A DNA stretch of 64,000 bases from Romanomermis culicivorax. Its lineage: Eukaryota; Nematoda; Enoplea; Mermithida; Mermithidae. The stretch's first letter is position 1, and the number at the start of each line of letters is the position of its first letter. The DNA lies in NCBI GenBank assembly GCA_963922205.1, contig CAWUHX010000128.1, positions 248,001-312,000 on the forward strand, written 5' to 3'. Under the pieces are notes generated by a model. That model did not search any database. It saw only the letters and a list, made by a program, of their open reading frames with translations, and was not told the DNA's origin. Shown in pieces: positions 22,600 to 34,616 of this stretch. The translations under genes were made by a program, and so were the position numbers.

Positions 22600-23710
22600 G
22601 CCAACCATGTACCCAAATTGATCCAACCCTAAGATGGTAATCTTAAATTTGTTGGGTATATTGACATTCTGGGATGCTGGAAAATCAATTTTCCGAACAT
22701 TTATTTCAAGAATTAGATTCCAATTTTGTGTTCAAGAGTGGTAATTTCTAGAAATTTACTTGAAAAATTTTAAATTGTAAACTCTCATGAACTTGGTCGA
22801 AAATATATGAGTAAGAAGAGTATAGATTTCCGAAAGATATTTCCATGAAGCTTTTGAATTGATTTTACGTTAGAAAAGAAATAATCGCATCATAAAGCAT
22901 AGAGACTTGACGTATTGATCTTTCTCAAAAGGAAAAAATGCGAATCTTCATTAAATATTATGATAAAATGTTGAGGATTACCAATTAAAACATGAGATAC
23001 TACGTTCAAAAAGATGAAAACTATTATAGATTAAGTGATAAATGAAGGTAGACTCGATAAAAGCCGCGCCTGAGCTACTTAATGAATAACGATGATTATT
23101 AAAGTTATAACCGGCGCGAAGCGCCGGAAAATTTTGAGATTTGGACCTCCTAAAATGCACCAAAATGCATCTTTTCAATATGAAAGCCCAAAATTTTTCT
23201 TTCACATTTGTGGAAAGACCTCAAAAATTTTATCCACATTATAGTGCAAATGTGGAAAAAAACATTGCCCCCCCAGTTTGGAAAAAATTAAAAAAAATTT
23301 GCAAAAAAGTGTATGTTTTTTGGCCTTTTTTGGGAAAAATTTCGACTTTTTTCTACCCCCCCCCCAACTGGTCGGAGGTCTTACAGATATGGACTTGACC
23401 ATTGATTTCTTGTGTAATTCAAGTCAATTATGCTCTTGGATAGTTTGCTAGAAAATTTGTTCAACAATGCTTGTAGATTAGGCTTTTAAGTCGAACATTC
23501 CAAATTTTTCTTCAATTATCTAATGAATTAACTTCTCAAAAAACACCGGGAGGCTTGAAAAAGCTCAAAAACAGAGCAATAAAGCGTCTGTGAGCATTCT
23601 TAAGCGAAAAAACGAGGATTTTAAGACGAACAAAATTTTTTTCCACACGTGGAAAAAAATTAGACCCCTTTCCACATTTGTGGAAAGGAGTTCGTGAAAA
23701 AAAACAGTGG
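22600..23710. mobile_element. Copy of the ~1-kb hAT-type element family
   Basis: Shares blocks with 24892-25901 in mostly reversed order: GACATTCTGGGATGCTGGAAA, GAGACTTGACGTATTGATC, GGCGCGAAGCGCCGG, and a GGAAAGGAGTTCGTG…CAGTGG terminus near 23706. A MITE fragment with C-runs is inserted at about 23250-23400. Confidence 0.5.
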
Positions 23711-23875
23711 TCCGTGCACAAAAAAAAACGCTGTCGCAGTGCCGCCAACCTTGATCTTGCGTTGCGTTCATGTGGTAAGCAAAAAATTGAAAACCGCCAA
23801 AACCACAGCAAAAGCCCAAAAACCGCCTGAGGGAACTGAAAACCGCGAAAATGGCAGGAAATAACCAGGGTTGGA

Positions 23876-26148
23876 AAGGCTTTGGTTTTTTGTTTTTTTT
23901 TTGGTTTTTTTCCAAAATGATTGGGAAACTGTTTTTTCACATTAGTCGATCTTCTAGCCATGTATTGGCGTCTATCTAAATCAACAAAACAATTAATTTA
24001 GTTGAATTGACTTCATTACAAAGTAGAAAAAAGCCGTATTTTTATCATATACATTTCGTACTCAAAAGATGTAATATAAATCAATCGATATCCTTTGTAT
24101 CCAATTTGCAACCACACATTTAGTATATGAGTCAACTTTGCTATAATTTGCTCACAAAAAAGTAGACACTAAATCTTTCCAGGAGTGTACTCCGACCATA
24201 CGGGGTGACATCCATTGATCCATATCATCTTCAAAATGTTATAAAATATGATTGAGTTTAAGTATACTGAATTTATTGTTACAGTAAGCTTTTTAATTTT
24301 CTTGGCTCGAAATTTCAAAATATAAATGAGACAAAAATAATAAAATTTTATACAGATCAGTTAAGCATACTGTAGGTTAACAAAGAGAGGAGCTTTTGAG
24401 TGGTTCATTTTTATGGGACTTGACGTCGCTACTAAGTAGAAAAAAATCGTACAAAAATATGTATCTATCATGCAAGCGAGAATTGTATAAATAAGACCAT
24501 TTGCTGTAGTTATAGCTCGCAGACAGGTTTGAAAAGCAAAAATTTGGAAACATTTGAAATGTCTAAGTGTGACCTTCAACTGCAGTTTGTAATATTAATA
24601 ACATTATGTAATAATTTAAAACCCTCTTATCGAAAACGGTATACCTAAAAATTGTCATTTCAACTTCTCTGTGCATATGTATATATGCGATGCATTGATA
24701 CAATTCTGTAGTTGATTTCTTTTAAGTTTTAATTACGTATTGTGTATTGTATATTTCTCTTTATTTGTAATTTTTCTCCTTTTCCTTGGATTTGTCCCTT
24801 ACATACCGCATGCTCTGTTCCATTTTTACTTTTCTTGTGTTCTTCACTCATAGTTCCTTTTTTATGTGCCCACTATTACTGTATTTCTATTCAATGTTTT
24901 TCTCCCCAAATCATGCTTTTTCGGGAAAAAAATTTGGAAAAGGGAAAAAAATTTTGGGCTCTTTCCCCATTTGGGGAAGAAAATTTTGGGGATCGGATAC
25001 AGAAAACATGCCTTCTGGTGCATTTTAGAAGGTCATAAACTCAAAATTTTCTGGCGCTTCGCGCCGATTATAACTTTAATAATCATTATTATACATTACT
25101 TAGCTCAGGCGCGGCTTTTAGCATGTCTACCTTCATTTATCATATAATCTATAATACTTTTCATCATCTTGAACGTATTATCTCATGTTTTCATTGGTAA
25201 TCTTCAATATTTTATCATCATGATATTTAAGATTCGCATTTTTTCCTTTTGAGAAAGATCAATACGTCAAGTCTCTAAGCTTTTTGATGCAATTATTTCT
25301 TTTCTAACGCAAAATCAATTCAAATGCTTCATGGAAATATCTTCCGGAAATTTATACTCTGCTCACTCATATATTTTCGACCAAGTATGAGAGTTTACAA
25401 ATAATCTATACTGGTTTTAAAATTTTTCAAGTAAAATTCTAGAAATTACGACTTTTGAACACAAAATTCAAATCTAATTCTTGAAATAAACGTTCGGAAA
25501 ATCGATTTTCCAGCGTCGCAGAATATCAATACCCAAAAAATTGTTCCGGCGCTTCGCGCCGAAAAGATTAACATCCCTTTTGGGTTCTCACTTGTCATCA
25601 TAGAGGACTTAACCATCGATTTCTCATGTAATTCAAAGTAATTATGCTTTTGGATAGTTTGCATGAAAGTTTGTTCCAATGCTTGTAGATTAAGCTTTGA
25701 ACTCGAAAACTTCAATTATTTCCTCAATTTTAATGAATTAACGGGTCTAAAAACACCAGAAGGCTTGAAAAAGCTCAAAAACACCTGAATAAAGCGTTTG
25801 TGAGCATTTTAAAGCGAAAAAAACGACTTCGGGATAATGGGGAAAAAAATTTTGACCCCTTTCCCCATTTGGGGAAAAGGCCCGGGGGAAAAAAAGCAGT
25901 GTTTCTATAGCTAAATAGGGATTTCCTATAGCATAAAATAATGACACTTCTGATAAGATTAATACTTCTAGCTGCCATTTTACGGCTCCCTAACTAGTCT
26001 TAGATGATACAGGGAGCTTCCAGCACTTTTTTACATAGTCGTTTTGATGTACCAAACATTCTAAAGAATTAAACCAGAAAAATCCACTAAAAAACATAGA
26101 AAAACCAAAAAGTCGAAATTTCAAAAGTTTGGTTTTTGCCAACCCTGA
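23876..26148. mobile_element. hAT-like element (CAGGGTTGGAAAGG…TTTTTGCCAACCCTG) with nested insertion
   Basis: Ends CAGGGTTGG and CCAACCCTG; flanks GAAATAAC / AAAATAGC are a possible decayed 8-bp duplication. Its body (ATTAGTCGATCTTCTAG, GAGCTTCCAGCAnTTT and more) is collinear with 28840-31267. It lacks transposase coding and is interrupted by the 24892-25901 element. Confidence 0.7.
24892..25901. mobile_element. Non-autonomous hAT-type element, ~1.0 kb, intact copy
   Basis: 1,010 bp, ends CAATGTTTTTCTCCCC and GGGGGAAAAAAAGCAGTG, with duplication TTTCTATT / TTTCTATA (7 of 8). The collinear repeat near 30.97 kb (ATTTCTATTGCTATAAT) is the empty site. It carries two GGCGCTTCGCGCC hairpins (about 25052 and 25546). 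No transposase. Confidence 0.8.
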
Positions 26149-26665
26149 AAATAGCCGCATCTGGCAAAACTGGACAGCAGAGTTTTTTTTTGTGCACGGA
26201 CATTTGTGCCAATTGGCACAAGAGGCCAACTAGAGACATACTGAAAACTGCGGAAAAGTTTTAGGCCAAAAGTTTGATAAAAAGTTAACGTTTAACGCAT
26301 TAATTTTTTGTAAAAATCGTGCCCAACCTATTTTTCAGCTAACCATGTCAGTGAGAAATGAAAAAACTGTGCAACAAAATAGTTCACGAAATCCCAAAAA
26401 GAAATGGAATGCTGAGACAATTTAAATAGCTCTAGAATTGTTCAGGACAGGAAGTTCAAATTTATCCAATTTTCGACTACGAACGAATATCTATGTTATG
26501 TATATATAACAACTATGTAAAGACTAGAGAAAATAAAGTAGAAAATCGTGTTAATTTTCGATCAAAACATTGTACCATTATCAACGATATCAACTTTTCT
26601 ATTTGAATCAATCAAACACAAAAAGAATTTCAGTTTTAAATCCGAATCTGACTGAATGAAGAGAG
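26149..26665. other. Spacer between two hAT elements, nothing recognised
   Basis: AT-rich sequence. No exon-like or repeat boundary signal beyond the flanking element ends. Confidence 0.4.
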
Positions 26666-27549
26666 CAGGGTTGGCAAGACCTGGGTTTTTGGGTTTTTCT
26701 GGGTGCATTTTCTTGACAAAATTAGGGTTTTTGGGTTTTTCTTAATTCCTTTAAATTTTCAGATAGTATTGTTTTCAGAAAAAAAATTTGGGTCTTAGTT
26801 TTTTTTAAATTTTAAACTTTTTTTATATTTTAAATTTTTTTTATGTTTCCTAAAATTTTTTGTTTTCGTTTTATTTTTTTCATTAAAAAATTTTTTTTTA
26901 ATTTTTTTTTTATTTTTTCAAAATTAAAAAAAAATTTCATAGGAAACACGAATGAGAAAAACACGGTTCCTGCGCTACGGAAGTCAAATCTTTGCCCGAT
27001 GAATCGGCCTATTTTAATCGTGGATTGAAAATACACGATTCCTATAATTTGATAAGGTAAAAAATGACGTCATCAATTTTTTTGATAAGAAAATTTGTTT
27101 ATTCTTCAAAGTTTCAAAGTTAATTTTAAAAAATCAATATTTTGCATTATTTTCGGTATTTATCACTTAAATTTATAAATTTTTAAATGTTTTCAAAAAT
27201 TTTAAATTTTTTTCTATTTTTGTTTCATTTTTTCGTTTTTTCCTGTTTGTTTTTTGTTTATCTTTTTTTGTTTTTTGTTGTTTTCTGTACTGTATTTTTT
27301 ATGTTTTCATTTTTTTATTTCTTTTTTTGTTTCTGGTTCGTTGTTTTTTGTTTTTTTTTAATTTTGAAGCGTGAAATTTGATTTCCGTAATTTTCAATTT
27401 TTAAAAGTGACATTTCAATTTTTAGTGTTTAGATCATGCAATAAAAAATTCAATAAACAGCCAATCGTTTTAATGAGCCAAATCGATAAAATCGTTGTGC
27501 AATGTGCAGTCGCGTGACTCGTATAAATATGTTACAACCAAATGTATAA

Positions 27550-28010
27550 GGTAAAGTGGGGTAACTTTGGCCACGGGGTAACTTTGGTCAATTTTGCTTG
27601 AAACATCGCCGAATTTTTTCTCTGTAAGATATGCTGATACAACTTGGCACACTCATGTCTAAGTGATCAGTGCATGTTACTGTGAAAGGAAATTGAAATC
27701 CAAATAAAATTGAGATTTTTGTGGGTCGGCAAAGTTGCAATTTTTTTTATGAAAATTTTCAAGTTGAAAAAAATTTGGGTTTCACTCTTCCGCTGCACTC
27801 AAAACTTTCTCTAACAATCAAGTGTCCTTAGAGAGTTTCTCTTTTCTGTTTTGTATAAAAAAATAACTACCCGTTTTCGAGCAGAAAAATCGGTCCAAAA
27901 GCGGGAAACTTTGGCCAGTTGGCGGGTAACTTTGGTCAAGGCGGGTAACTTTGGTCAAGGCGGGTAACTTTGGTCACATTATATTTTGACGGGTAACTTT
28001 GGTCAAATTA
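27550..28010 (+). repeat. Subterminal GGGTAACTTTGGTC array of the pogo-like element
   Basis: Two copies next to the 5' terminus, then a tight run at 27920-28010: three near-identical 19-bp units (GGCGGGTAACTTTGGTCAA) and one more 20 bp on. Inverted counterparts lie at the 3' side (31618-31660, 31800, 32012-32050), two of them as palindromes. Probable transposase-binding sites by analogy with other DNA transposons. Confidence 0.75.
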
Positions 28011-28120
28011 AAATTTTTTGTTCCACACATTTTTCTACTTATAATAATTTGATCTTACTTCTGTTTCAGACGAATTATTTTATTCTGTATATAAATTTCA
28101 TCGATTACCTACGTCACAAT

Positions 28121-28330
28121 ATGGTCAGGCATTACCAAAGAAAGCCTGATGCCCGCAAATACCTGACTAATTACTCAACAGAAGATCTCGAAAAGGCCAT
28201 CGAGGCAGTTCAAAACGGGTCGATAATTCGGACAGCAGCTCATGTTTACAATATTCCGAATGGAACATTACAAAACAAAGTAAACGCAAGGCATTCGGAA
28301 ATGATTGGTCGTAAAACGTCTTTGTCTTGA
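28121..28330 (+). pseudogene. Pogo-like transposase N-terminus: psq-type HTH
   Basis: From ATG: MVRHYQRKPDARKY, then YSTEDLEKAIEAVQNGSI and IRTAAHVYNIPNGTLQNKV, which is the pipsqueak-type HTH (SxxxLxxAIxxVxxGxxSxxxAAxxYxIPxxTL). The frame stops three codons into foreign sequence bearing a GGCGCGAAGCGCC hairpin, so the protein is truncated after about 69 aa. Confidence 0.78.
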
Positions 28331-28839
28331 AACTCGGCGCGAAGCGCCGGAAAATTTTCTTTTTTTTCCATTTTAGAACGCATAAAAATGCATCTCCGGA
28401 CAGAAAACCCAATAACTCTATCAAAAGAGCAGTCAGGCCTCAAGTTGCACTGTGCAACTTGGCAGAAAAAATTTGGTTGCACAGCCCGGAATTTGGTTGC
28501 GGTGTGCAAAATAAACCCTGTGATGAACTGTAAACGATTAGAAAATGAAACGAGCTAACTTGATTGATGGAAACTGTTGAGAATTAATTAGTAAGTCGGA
28601 GTAGATATGCTAACGGCCGCGCCTGATAGAAAATAGTTAAGATTATACCCATGACCGGCGCGAAGCGCCGCAAAATTTTGAGATTTTGACCCTTTTAAGT
28701 CCACCAAAACGCATCTTTTCGGTTTTGAATTCCCCAAAATTTTTTCCTCAATGAGAACCATACCCAAAATTTTTTTCCTCATTTCGAAATTTTTTTCCTC
28801 AAAAGACCCCATTTGAGGAAAAAAAAACGGTGCTGGAAG
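28331..28839. mobile_element. Fragment of the ~1-kb hAT-type element family inside the pogo-like element
   Basis: Contains GGCGCGAAGCGCCGGAAAATT twice (28337 and 28657), the CTAACGGCCGCGCCTGA block and terminal AAAATTTTTTTCCTC runs. All are shared with 24892-25901, but heavily deleted. Confidence 0.55.
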
Positions 28840-28920
28840 CAGGGTTGGCAAGGCTTTGGTTTTTTGGTTTTTGGTTTTTTTGGTTTTTTAAAAAAACCAA
28901 AAAATTGGAAAATCTCTGGT

Positions 28921-29966
28921 CAGGGTTGGCAAGACCTGGGTTTTTGGGTTTTTGGGTTTTTCTGGGTGCATTTTTTGGACAAAATTTGGGTTTTTGGGTT
29001 TTTCTCAATTCTTTTAAAATGAGGATTTCATTGTTAATTTGAGGATCTCATCATTAATTTCCCTGTGGCAAATCCAGAACGAGATTGAGGATTTCATCGT
29101 TAATTTCCCTGTGGCAAATCCAGAACTAGCTGACCAAAAAAGTGCTGTGTATCGAGAATTGACGCAATACATGATTGAGGCAAAATTACAAAAACAAAAT
29201 AACTCATTTCGCTACCAGACCAGATGCTCGTCAAAAAGAAAAAGTCTGTCCTTGAGTATTGGCTCACAGATGGAGCTGACTGGCCGCTGGTGCAACGAAT
29301 CGCTCTGAAGGTACATAGATAACATGTTTTTTTTCAATGTATTACATGTATAAAAAATTAATTGAGGTTTTTTCGCTCGTTGTCTCTACCGCATCTTCGG
29401 AAAGAAACTTCTCTACCTTTGGCTATGGCTTCATACATTCCAAGCTGCGAAATCAATTGTCGACGGAAACAGTGCGCAAACTGGTATTCGTTAAGACAAA
29501 CTTTGGGCTGCTAGAAAGTTCCCGTGACTGTGAATCTGATGAAGTGAGCGGAGCCGAAGCGTGAAATTTGATTTCCGTAATTCTCAATTTTTTAAAGTGA
29601 CATTTCAATTTTTAGTGTTTAGATCATGCAATAAAAAATTCAATAAACAGCCAATCGTTTAAATGAGCGAAATCGATAAAATCGTTGTGCAATGTGCAGT
29701 CGCGTGACTCGTGTAAATATGTTACAACCAAATGTATACTCAGTCTTGGACACTGTTCAGCAATTTAATACACTTTATACGTTAAAAATAACATTCTCAT
29801 ATGTATTTTAAGTAAAATGATCATTCATTAGTACAAAACTGGAACAAAAACCCTAGAAAAACCCACCAAAAACCCAGAAAAACCCACCAAAAACCCAGAA
29901 AAACCCACCCAAAAACCCAAAAACCCAAAAATGAAGATTTCAAAAACTGGGTTTTTGCCAACCCTG
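28921..29966 (+). mobile_element. hAT element with partial transposase, innermost of the nest
   Basis: 1,046 bp with ends CAGGGTTGGCAAGACCTGGG and CTGGGTTTTTGCCAACCCTG and a perfect 8-bp duplication TCTCTGGT (28913-28920 and 29967-29974). It has a short internal tandem duplication near 29025-29130 (TTCCCTGTGGCAAATCCAGA). Confidence 0.9.
29041..29564 (+). pseudogene. hAT transposase C-terminal fragment
   Basis: Two open pieces, 29041-29308 and about 29367-29564, separated by a GT…AG intron-like gap. The second has STASSERNFSTFG, IHSKLRNQLSTETVRKLVFV and KTNF, the conserved hAT dimerisation region (usually ASSERxFSxxGxIxSxxRxxLxxexvexLvfl). The catalytic upstream part is absent, so it is non-functional alone. 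Confidence 0.85.
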
Positions 29967-31267
29967 TCTCTGGTTTTTTGGTTTTTTTGGTTTTTTTACA
30001 AAATCATTGGGAAACTGTTTTTTCACATTAGTCGATCTTCTAGGCATGTTTTGGTGTCTATCTAAATCAACAAAAGAATTAATTTAGTTGAATTGACTTC
30101 ACTACAAAATAGAAAAAAGTCGTATTTTTATGCTACATTTTGTACTCAAAAGATGTAATATAAATTAATCGATATCCTTTGCATCCATCTTACAAGCACA
30201 CATTTAGTACATGAGTCAATTTTGCTATAATTTGCTCACAAAAAAGTAGATGCTAAATCTTTCGTGGAGTGTACTTCGACCATAGGGGGTGACATCCATT
30301 GATCCATATCATCATCAAAATGTTATTGAATTTGATTGAGTTTAATATCCTGAATCTATTGTTACAGTAACCTTTTTAATTTTCTTGCTCGAAATTTCAA
30401 AATATAAATGAGACAACAATAATAAAGTTTTATGCAGATCAGTTAAGCATACTGTAGGTTGACAAAGAGAAGAGCTTTTGAGTGGCTCATTTTTATGTGA
30501 CTTGATGTCGCTGCTAAGTAGAAAAAGTCTTACAAAAATATGTATCTATCATGCAAACGAGAATAATAATAAGACCCATTTGCTGTAGTTATAGCTCGCA
30601 GACAGGTTTGAAAAGCAAAAATTTGGAAACATCTGAAATGTCTATGTGTGACCTTCAACTGCAGTTTGTAATATTAATAACATATCAATTCAAAACCATC
30701 TTATCGAAAACGGTATATACTTAAAAATTGTGTCATTTCAACTTTTCTGTGCATATGTATATATGTGATGCATATGCATTGATACAATTCTGTAGTTGAT
30801 TTCTTTTGAGTTTTGATTACGTACATTGTGTATTGTATATTTCTCTTTATTTGTAATTTTTCTTCTTTTTCTTGAATTTACTCCTTACATATCGCATGCT
30901 CTGTTCCATTTTTACTTTTCTTATGTTCTTCACTCATGGTCCCTCTCTTATGTGCCCACTATTACTACATTTCTATTGCTATAATAGGGATTTCCTATAG
31001 CATGAAATAATGACACTTCCGATAAGATTAATACTTCTAGCTGCCATTTTAAGGCTCCCTAACTAGTCTTAGACGATACAGGGAGCTTCCAGCAGTTTCT
31101 TTCATAGTTATTTTGATGTATCAAACATTCTAAAGAATTAAACCAGAAAAAAACCACTAAAAAACCATAGAAAAACCAAAAAAACCATTAAAAAACCATA
31201 AAAAACCACTAAAAAACCAAAAAACCAGAAAGTCAAAATTTCAAAAGTTTGGTTTTTGCCAACCCTG

Positions 31268-31527
31268 TTTGTCATGCGCTTGGCCAATCTTTGACGGAAC
31301 CGGAAGTTCTTGCTCAGCTGAAAGAATTGAAAGAAGCGAAAAAAGCTAGAAGCACTAATGTGTGTCGCATTTTCCGTATTCAATGGACAATATACAAGAA
31401 AAAGTACAAAAAAGACTGGGCATGCTGTGATAGATGCGATGGGTGGATATGTGGTAACTGTTTGGCTGATGATTTTGATCCCACTGGTGATTTTGTTTGT
31501 CAAGTTTGTATCACTCATAACAATTGA
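31268..31527 (+). pseudogene. Pogo-like transposase C-terminus with PHD-type finger
   Basis: Open to TGA at 31525, with CHALGQSLTEPEVLAQL, a basic YKKKYKKDW stretch, then WACCDRCDGWICGNCLADD and FVCQVC. The Cys pattern C-x2-C…C-x2-C…C-x2-C is PHD-like. It belongs to the same element as the psq HTH at 28121; the central DDE part is missing between them. Confidence 0.72.
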
Positions 31528-32450
31528 TCTTCCTTTAAATTTAGTTAATCTCATGTATTTTGATCTTAAAAACTTGCATTTATCATTGTTTTAGTTTACC
31601 TCATGTTTTTGTGTGTCGACCAAAGTTACCCACCAATGGGTGGGTAACATTGGTCGACACGTTAATTTTTTTTTGTTAATAAATTTTGAACGCTTGATAT
31701 TTTTATTTTCATTCATACTGATATTTTCATGTACCTCTTAACTTGCTGTATCTGAATAACACAATATTTTTCACATCAGGCTTTTTTTTAGGTCAATTGA
31801 CCAAAGTTACCCACCACAGGGACAGCTGAGAGAAGCTTTACGAAAACTTTTTTGCCGTTGATGATATTCATCATTTCCAGCTGAAATTTTGTGACAATAA
31901 AGGTCGATAGTTATGTTACCTCATATCCGAAATTTGTTTTGTTACGTTCTATCTGTGCTGAGATATAACGATTTTACTTGTCGAAAAAGTAACTTGAACA
32001 GAAATTATAATGGCGACCAAAGTTGACCACCATGGTGGGTAACATTGGTCAAAAAGTGAGCTCTTTTCAACGATCAATGGTAGGTTAAATCTGCATGCTA
32101 CTTATGAAATGATGTGTTTAATCGATTTGTCTGACATTTTTGACATATGAGTTCAATGAAACATTTTTACGAATTCCCCATGTATAACAAGTTATATGTT
32201 GGAGAAGTCGAATTGACTCGATTTTGACCAAAGTTACCCCACTTTACCTTAGTCAGTCTTGAACACTGTTCAGCAATTTAATACACTTTATACGTTGAAA
32301 ATAACATTCTCATATATATTTTAAGTAAAATGATCATTCATTAGTACAAAACTGGAACAAAAACCCTAGAAAAACCCACCAAAAACCCAGAAAAACCCAC
32401 CAAAAAACCCAAAAATGAAGATTTCAAAAACTGGGTTTTTGCCAACCCTG

Positions 32451-33000
32451 GAAGAGAGAATATTCAGAATTTCTTTTCACTCATCAGTCTTGAAAGTTTG
32501 CTGCAACGATACTAATACACTGTTCAAAGAGAAATCGTTCGCGTTCGGGTCAAATGTACGAATAGGAAATATTCATTGATTCGGCGCTACGCGCCTAAAA
32601 TTTTTTGCATTTTCAGCCCCTAAAACGTCTAAAAATCAAGGAAATTTAATGTTTGACCAGCCGAAAAATTTGTGCCAATTGGCTCAAACGCTCAAAATTT
32701 TTTGTGCCATTCCAAAATTTTTTGTGCTAAAAACCATGTTTTGGCACAAAATAAAACACTGCTGGACAGAGAATAATTTGTCACTAGGGATACAGTATCA
32801 TTCTATCATGTGAATTTTTTTCAGCACCAATAATAACGTGTACAAACATCTACCTGCTGACATCGTCACTCAAGTTGATCGACACGCTGTTTGATTTTTT
32901 TAAAATTGATTTTAAACCGACATTTCTACCTGTCGAAATTTCCAAATAAAAAACTGGAAAAACTTACCGCTTTGCAGACATTTAAAAATTTTTTGTGAAT
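32451..33000. other. Repeat remnants, no gene
   Basis: Includes a GGCGCTACGCGCC hairpin variant at 32583 followed by AAAATTTTTTGC, a degraded terminus of the ~1-kb family. Nothing codes convincingly. Confidence 0.4.
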
Positions 33001-33005
33001 AAAGC

Positions 33006-33915
33006 ATAAAAATCAGAAAGTAGAGGAAAGATGCATAGTCGAAACAAGCTTCATCAGGAATTCAAGCGATTTAAAATTGGAAATTTTCCGTTACTCAAGA
33101 AATAGCGAGTCAAAAATTCGAATTTTAAAAGGAAAATTCCCGAGAAAAAAATCTAGAATGGAATCTGAGAAAAATACAGAGTCCAAAAAAATGAAAAATG
33201 CGAAGCTAATTCAGAAATTTCGAAATATTTGATAAAAAGTTCACTAAATTAATCTAAGGAGAACGCTTACAAATTCGAAAATATTAATGAAGATGAAGAA
33301 AGAAGACAAGACTTTTTGTTGGAAAATGGTTAGGAATTGTAATTCATTCCTTTTTTGTACATAACACCAAAATTTGACAATTCCATTTTTCAGCAATTCC
33401 TGGTCTTCTATAGCGAAATTAGAATTCTGGATCGAAGAAAAAACTTATTGCACATTCAAATTGTTTTTGTGAAAAACGGCGAAAATCAGAGACTAGAGGA
33501 AAGATGCAGATCCAAAACAAGGTTCATCAGAAATCCAAAATTTGGAAATTTCAGTTACTCAAGACATAGCGAGTCAAAAATTCAAACTTCAAAAGAAAAA
33601 TTTCCTAGAAAAAAATTTGGAATGGAATCTGAGAGAAACTCAATCAGAATATTGAGAGTCCCAAGAAATGACAAATTCGAAGCTAATTCAGAAATTTCGG
33701 AGAAGCATCAAAATTTGAAAATAGTTGATGAAAATTCGCCAAACTAATCTAAGGAGGATGCAGCGAAAAAGTTCACAAATTCGAGGCTTCAGACTTTTTG
33801 TTCGAAAAATAGTTAGGAAATGTAAACCATTCCTTTTTTGGACAGAATATCAATATTTGGCAATTCCATTTTTCACCAATTCCTGGTCTTCTATAGCAAA
33901 ATTAGAATTCTGGAT
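33006..33915. repeat. Diverged tandem duplication, ~470-bp unit x2
   Basis: Units 33006-33440 and 33479-33915 share AGAGGAAAGATGCA, ACTCAAGAnATAGCGAGTCAA, GCTAATTCAGAAATTTCG and TTCCTGGTCTTCTATAGC in the same order. Divergence is visible throughout. Short ORFs across unit 2 are not conserved in unit 1, so it is not read as coding. Confidence 0.75.
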
Positions 33916-34616
33916 GTGAGTTTGACATTTTCTTAGGTGAAGAACTGTTTCCTGAAATCAATAAAGTTTTATTATATTCCATATAACAAAAGATATACGA
34001 TTTTCAAAATGACGAGATCAATTAAAAAAATCAGATAGATTTGCCGAATCAAAGTAACAAAATTAAAACATTTGTGAAACGAAAATGCTCATCAAATTTA
34101 CATTTTCATATCAATCAGGCCTGTAGGCAGGAATTTTTTCACAGGTAGCACATATTTTTTTCACTTAATTTACTGTAAAAATGGCATTTCTGACCTGACT
34201 TTTTCCTGACGAAAACAGAAACATCTGAGTTTTTAACACCTAAAACACTTGGGGGGCATGACCCCTCAACCCCCTGCCTAAAGGCCTGATATCAATGTTC
34301 ATCACATTTTACGATATATCATCCGTTTCGTTAATTGCTCTCCAACTCATCAGAAACGAAATTTTCTTCACGACCGTTAAAATGAGCTTGAAAAATATTA
34401 ATTTGTGAAGCGAAGGTTTTTATCAAGAATTTTGCATACTATTTGTAAAACCTTCATATTTTGAGACTAAAAATTTTCGCAGAAAAATTAGGGATTTTGC
34501 GAGCAATGCTCACTTTTCTAGGAAAATAAAATCCCACAAAAAAATCTCACCTGCAGCATCGAAATTGCGGTGATTAATACAAAGATGAGAATGATTTACT
34601 AGATTTAATCCACTTA

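Larger units (their letters stand above)
28840..31267. mobile_element. hAT-like element, sister of 23876-26148, carrying an inserted hAT
   Basis: Begins CAGGGTTGGCAAGGCTTTGG and ends TTTGGTTTTTGCCAACCCTG. Its body is collinear with 23876-26148. The flanks GCTGGAAG and TTTGTCAT do not match, which suggests that host sequence next to it was deleted after insertion. This is consistent with the missing DDE core. Confidence 0.7.
27549..32249 (+). mobile_element. Pogo/Tc1-mariner-type transposon with TA duplication
   Basis: Terminal inverted repeats AGGTAAAGTGGGGTAACTTT … CCAAAGTTACCCC-ACTTTACCT, flanked by TA on both sides. The sister hAT copy near 29735 (ATGTATACTCAGTC) shows the empty TA site. 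It encodes a psq-type HTH at 28121-28330 and a PHD-type cysteine finger at 31268-31527, consistent with a pogo-like transposase. The region that should hold the DDE catalytic core is absent; other elements occupy the gap, so this copy is dead. Confidence 0.8.
26666..32450. mobile_element. hAT element, outermost member of a four-level nest
   Basis: Begins CAGGGTTGGCAAGACCTGGG and ends CTGGGTTTTTGCCAACCCTG, with a perfect 8-bp duplication GAAGAGAG (26658-26665 and 32451-32458). The left body (to 27548) and right body (from 32250) together match the 28921-29966 copy, including GAAGCGTGAAATTTGATTTC and AAATGTATA…CAGTCTTG. The transposase region is replaced by T-rich sequence (26755-27365). Confidence 0.85.

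Noticed and set aside
27187..27381. Phe-rich ORFs
   Set aside because: Product of a T-rich low-complexity stretch inside the outer hAT element.
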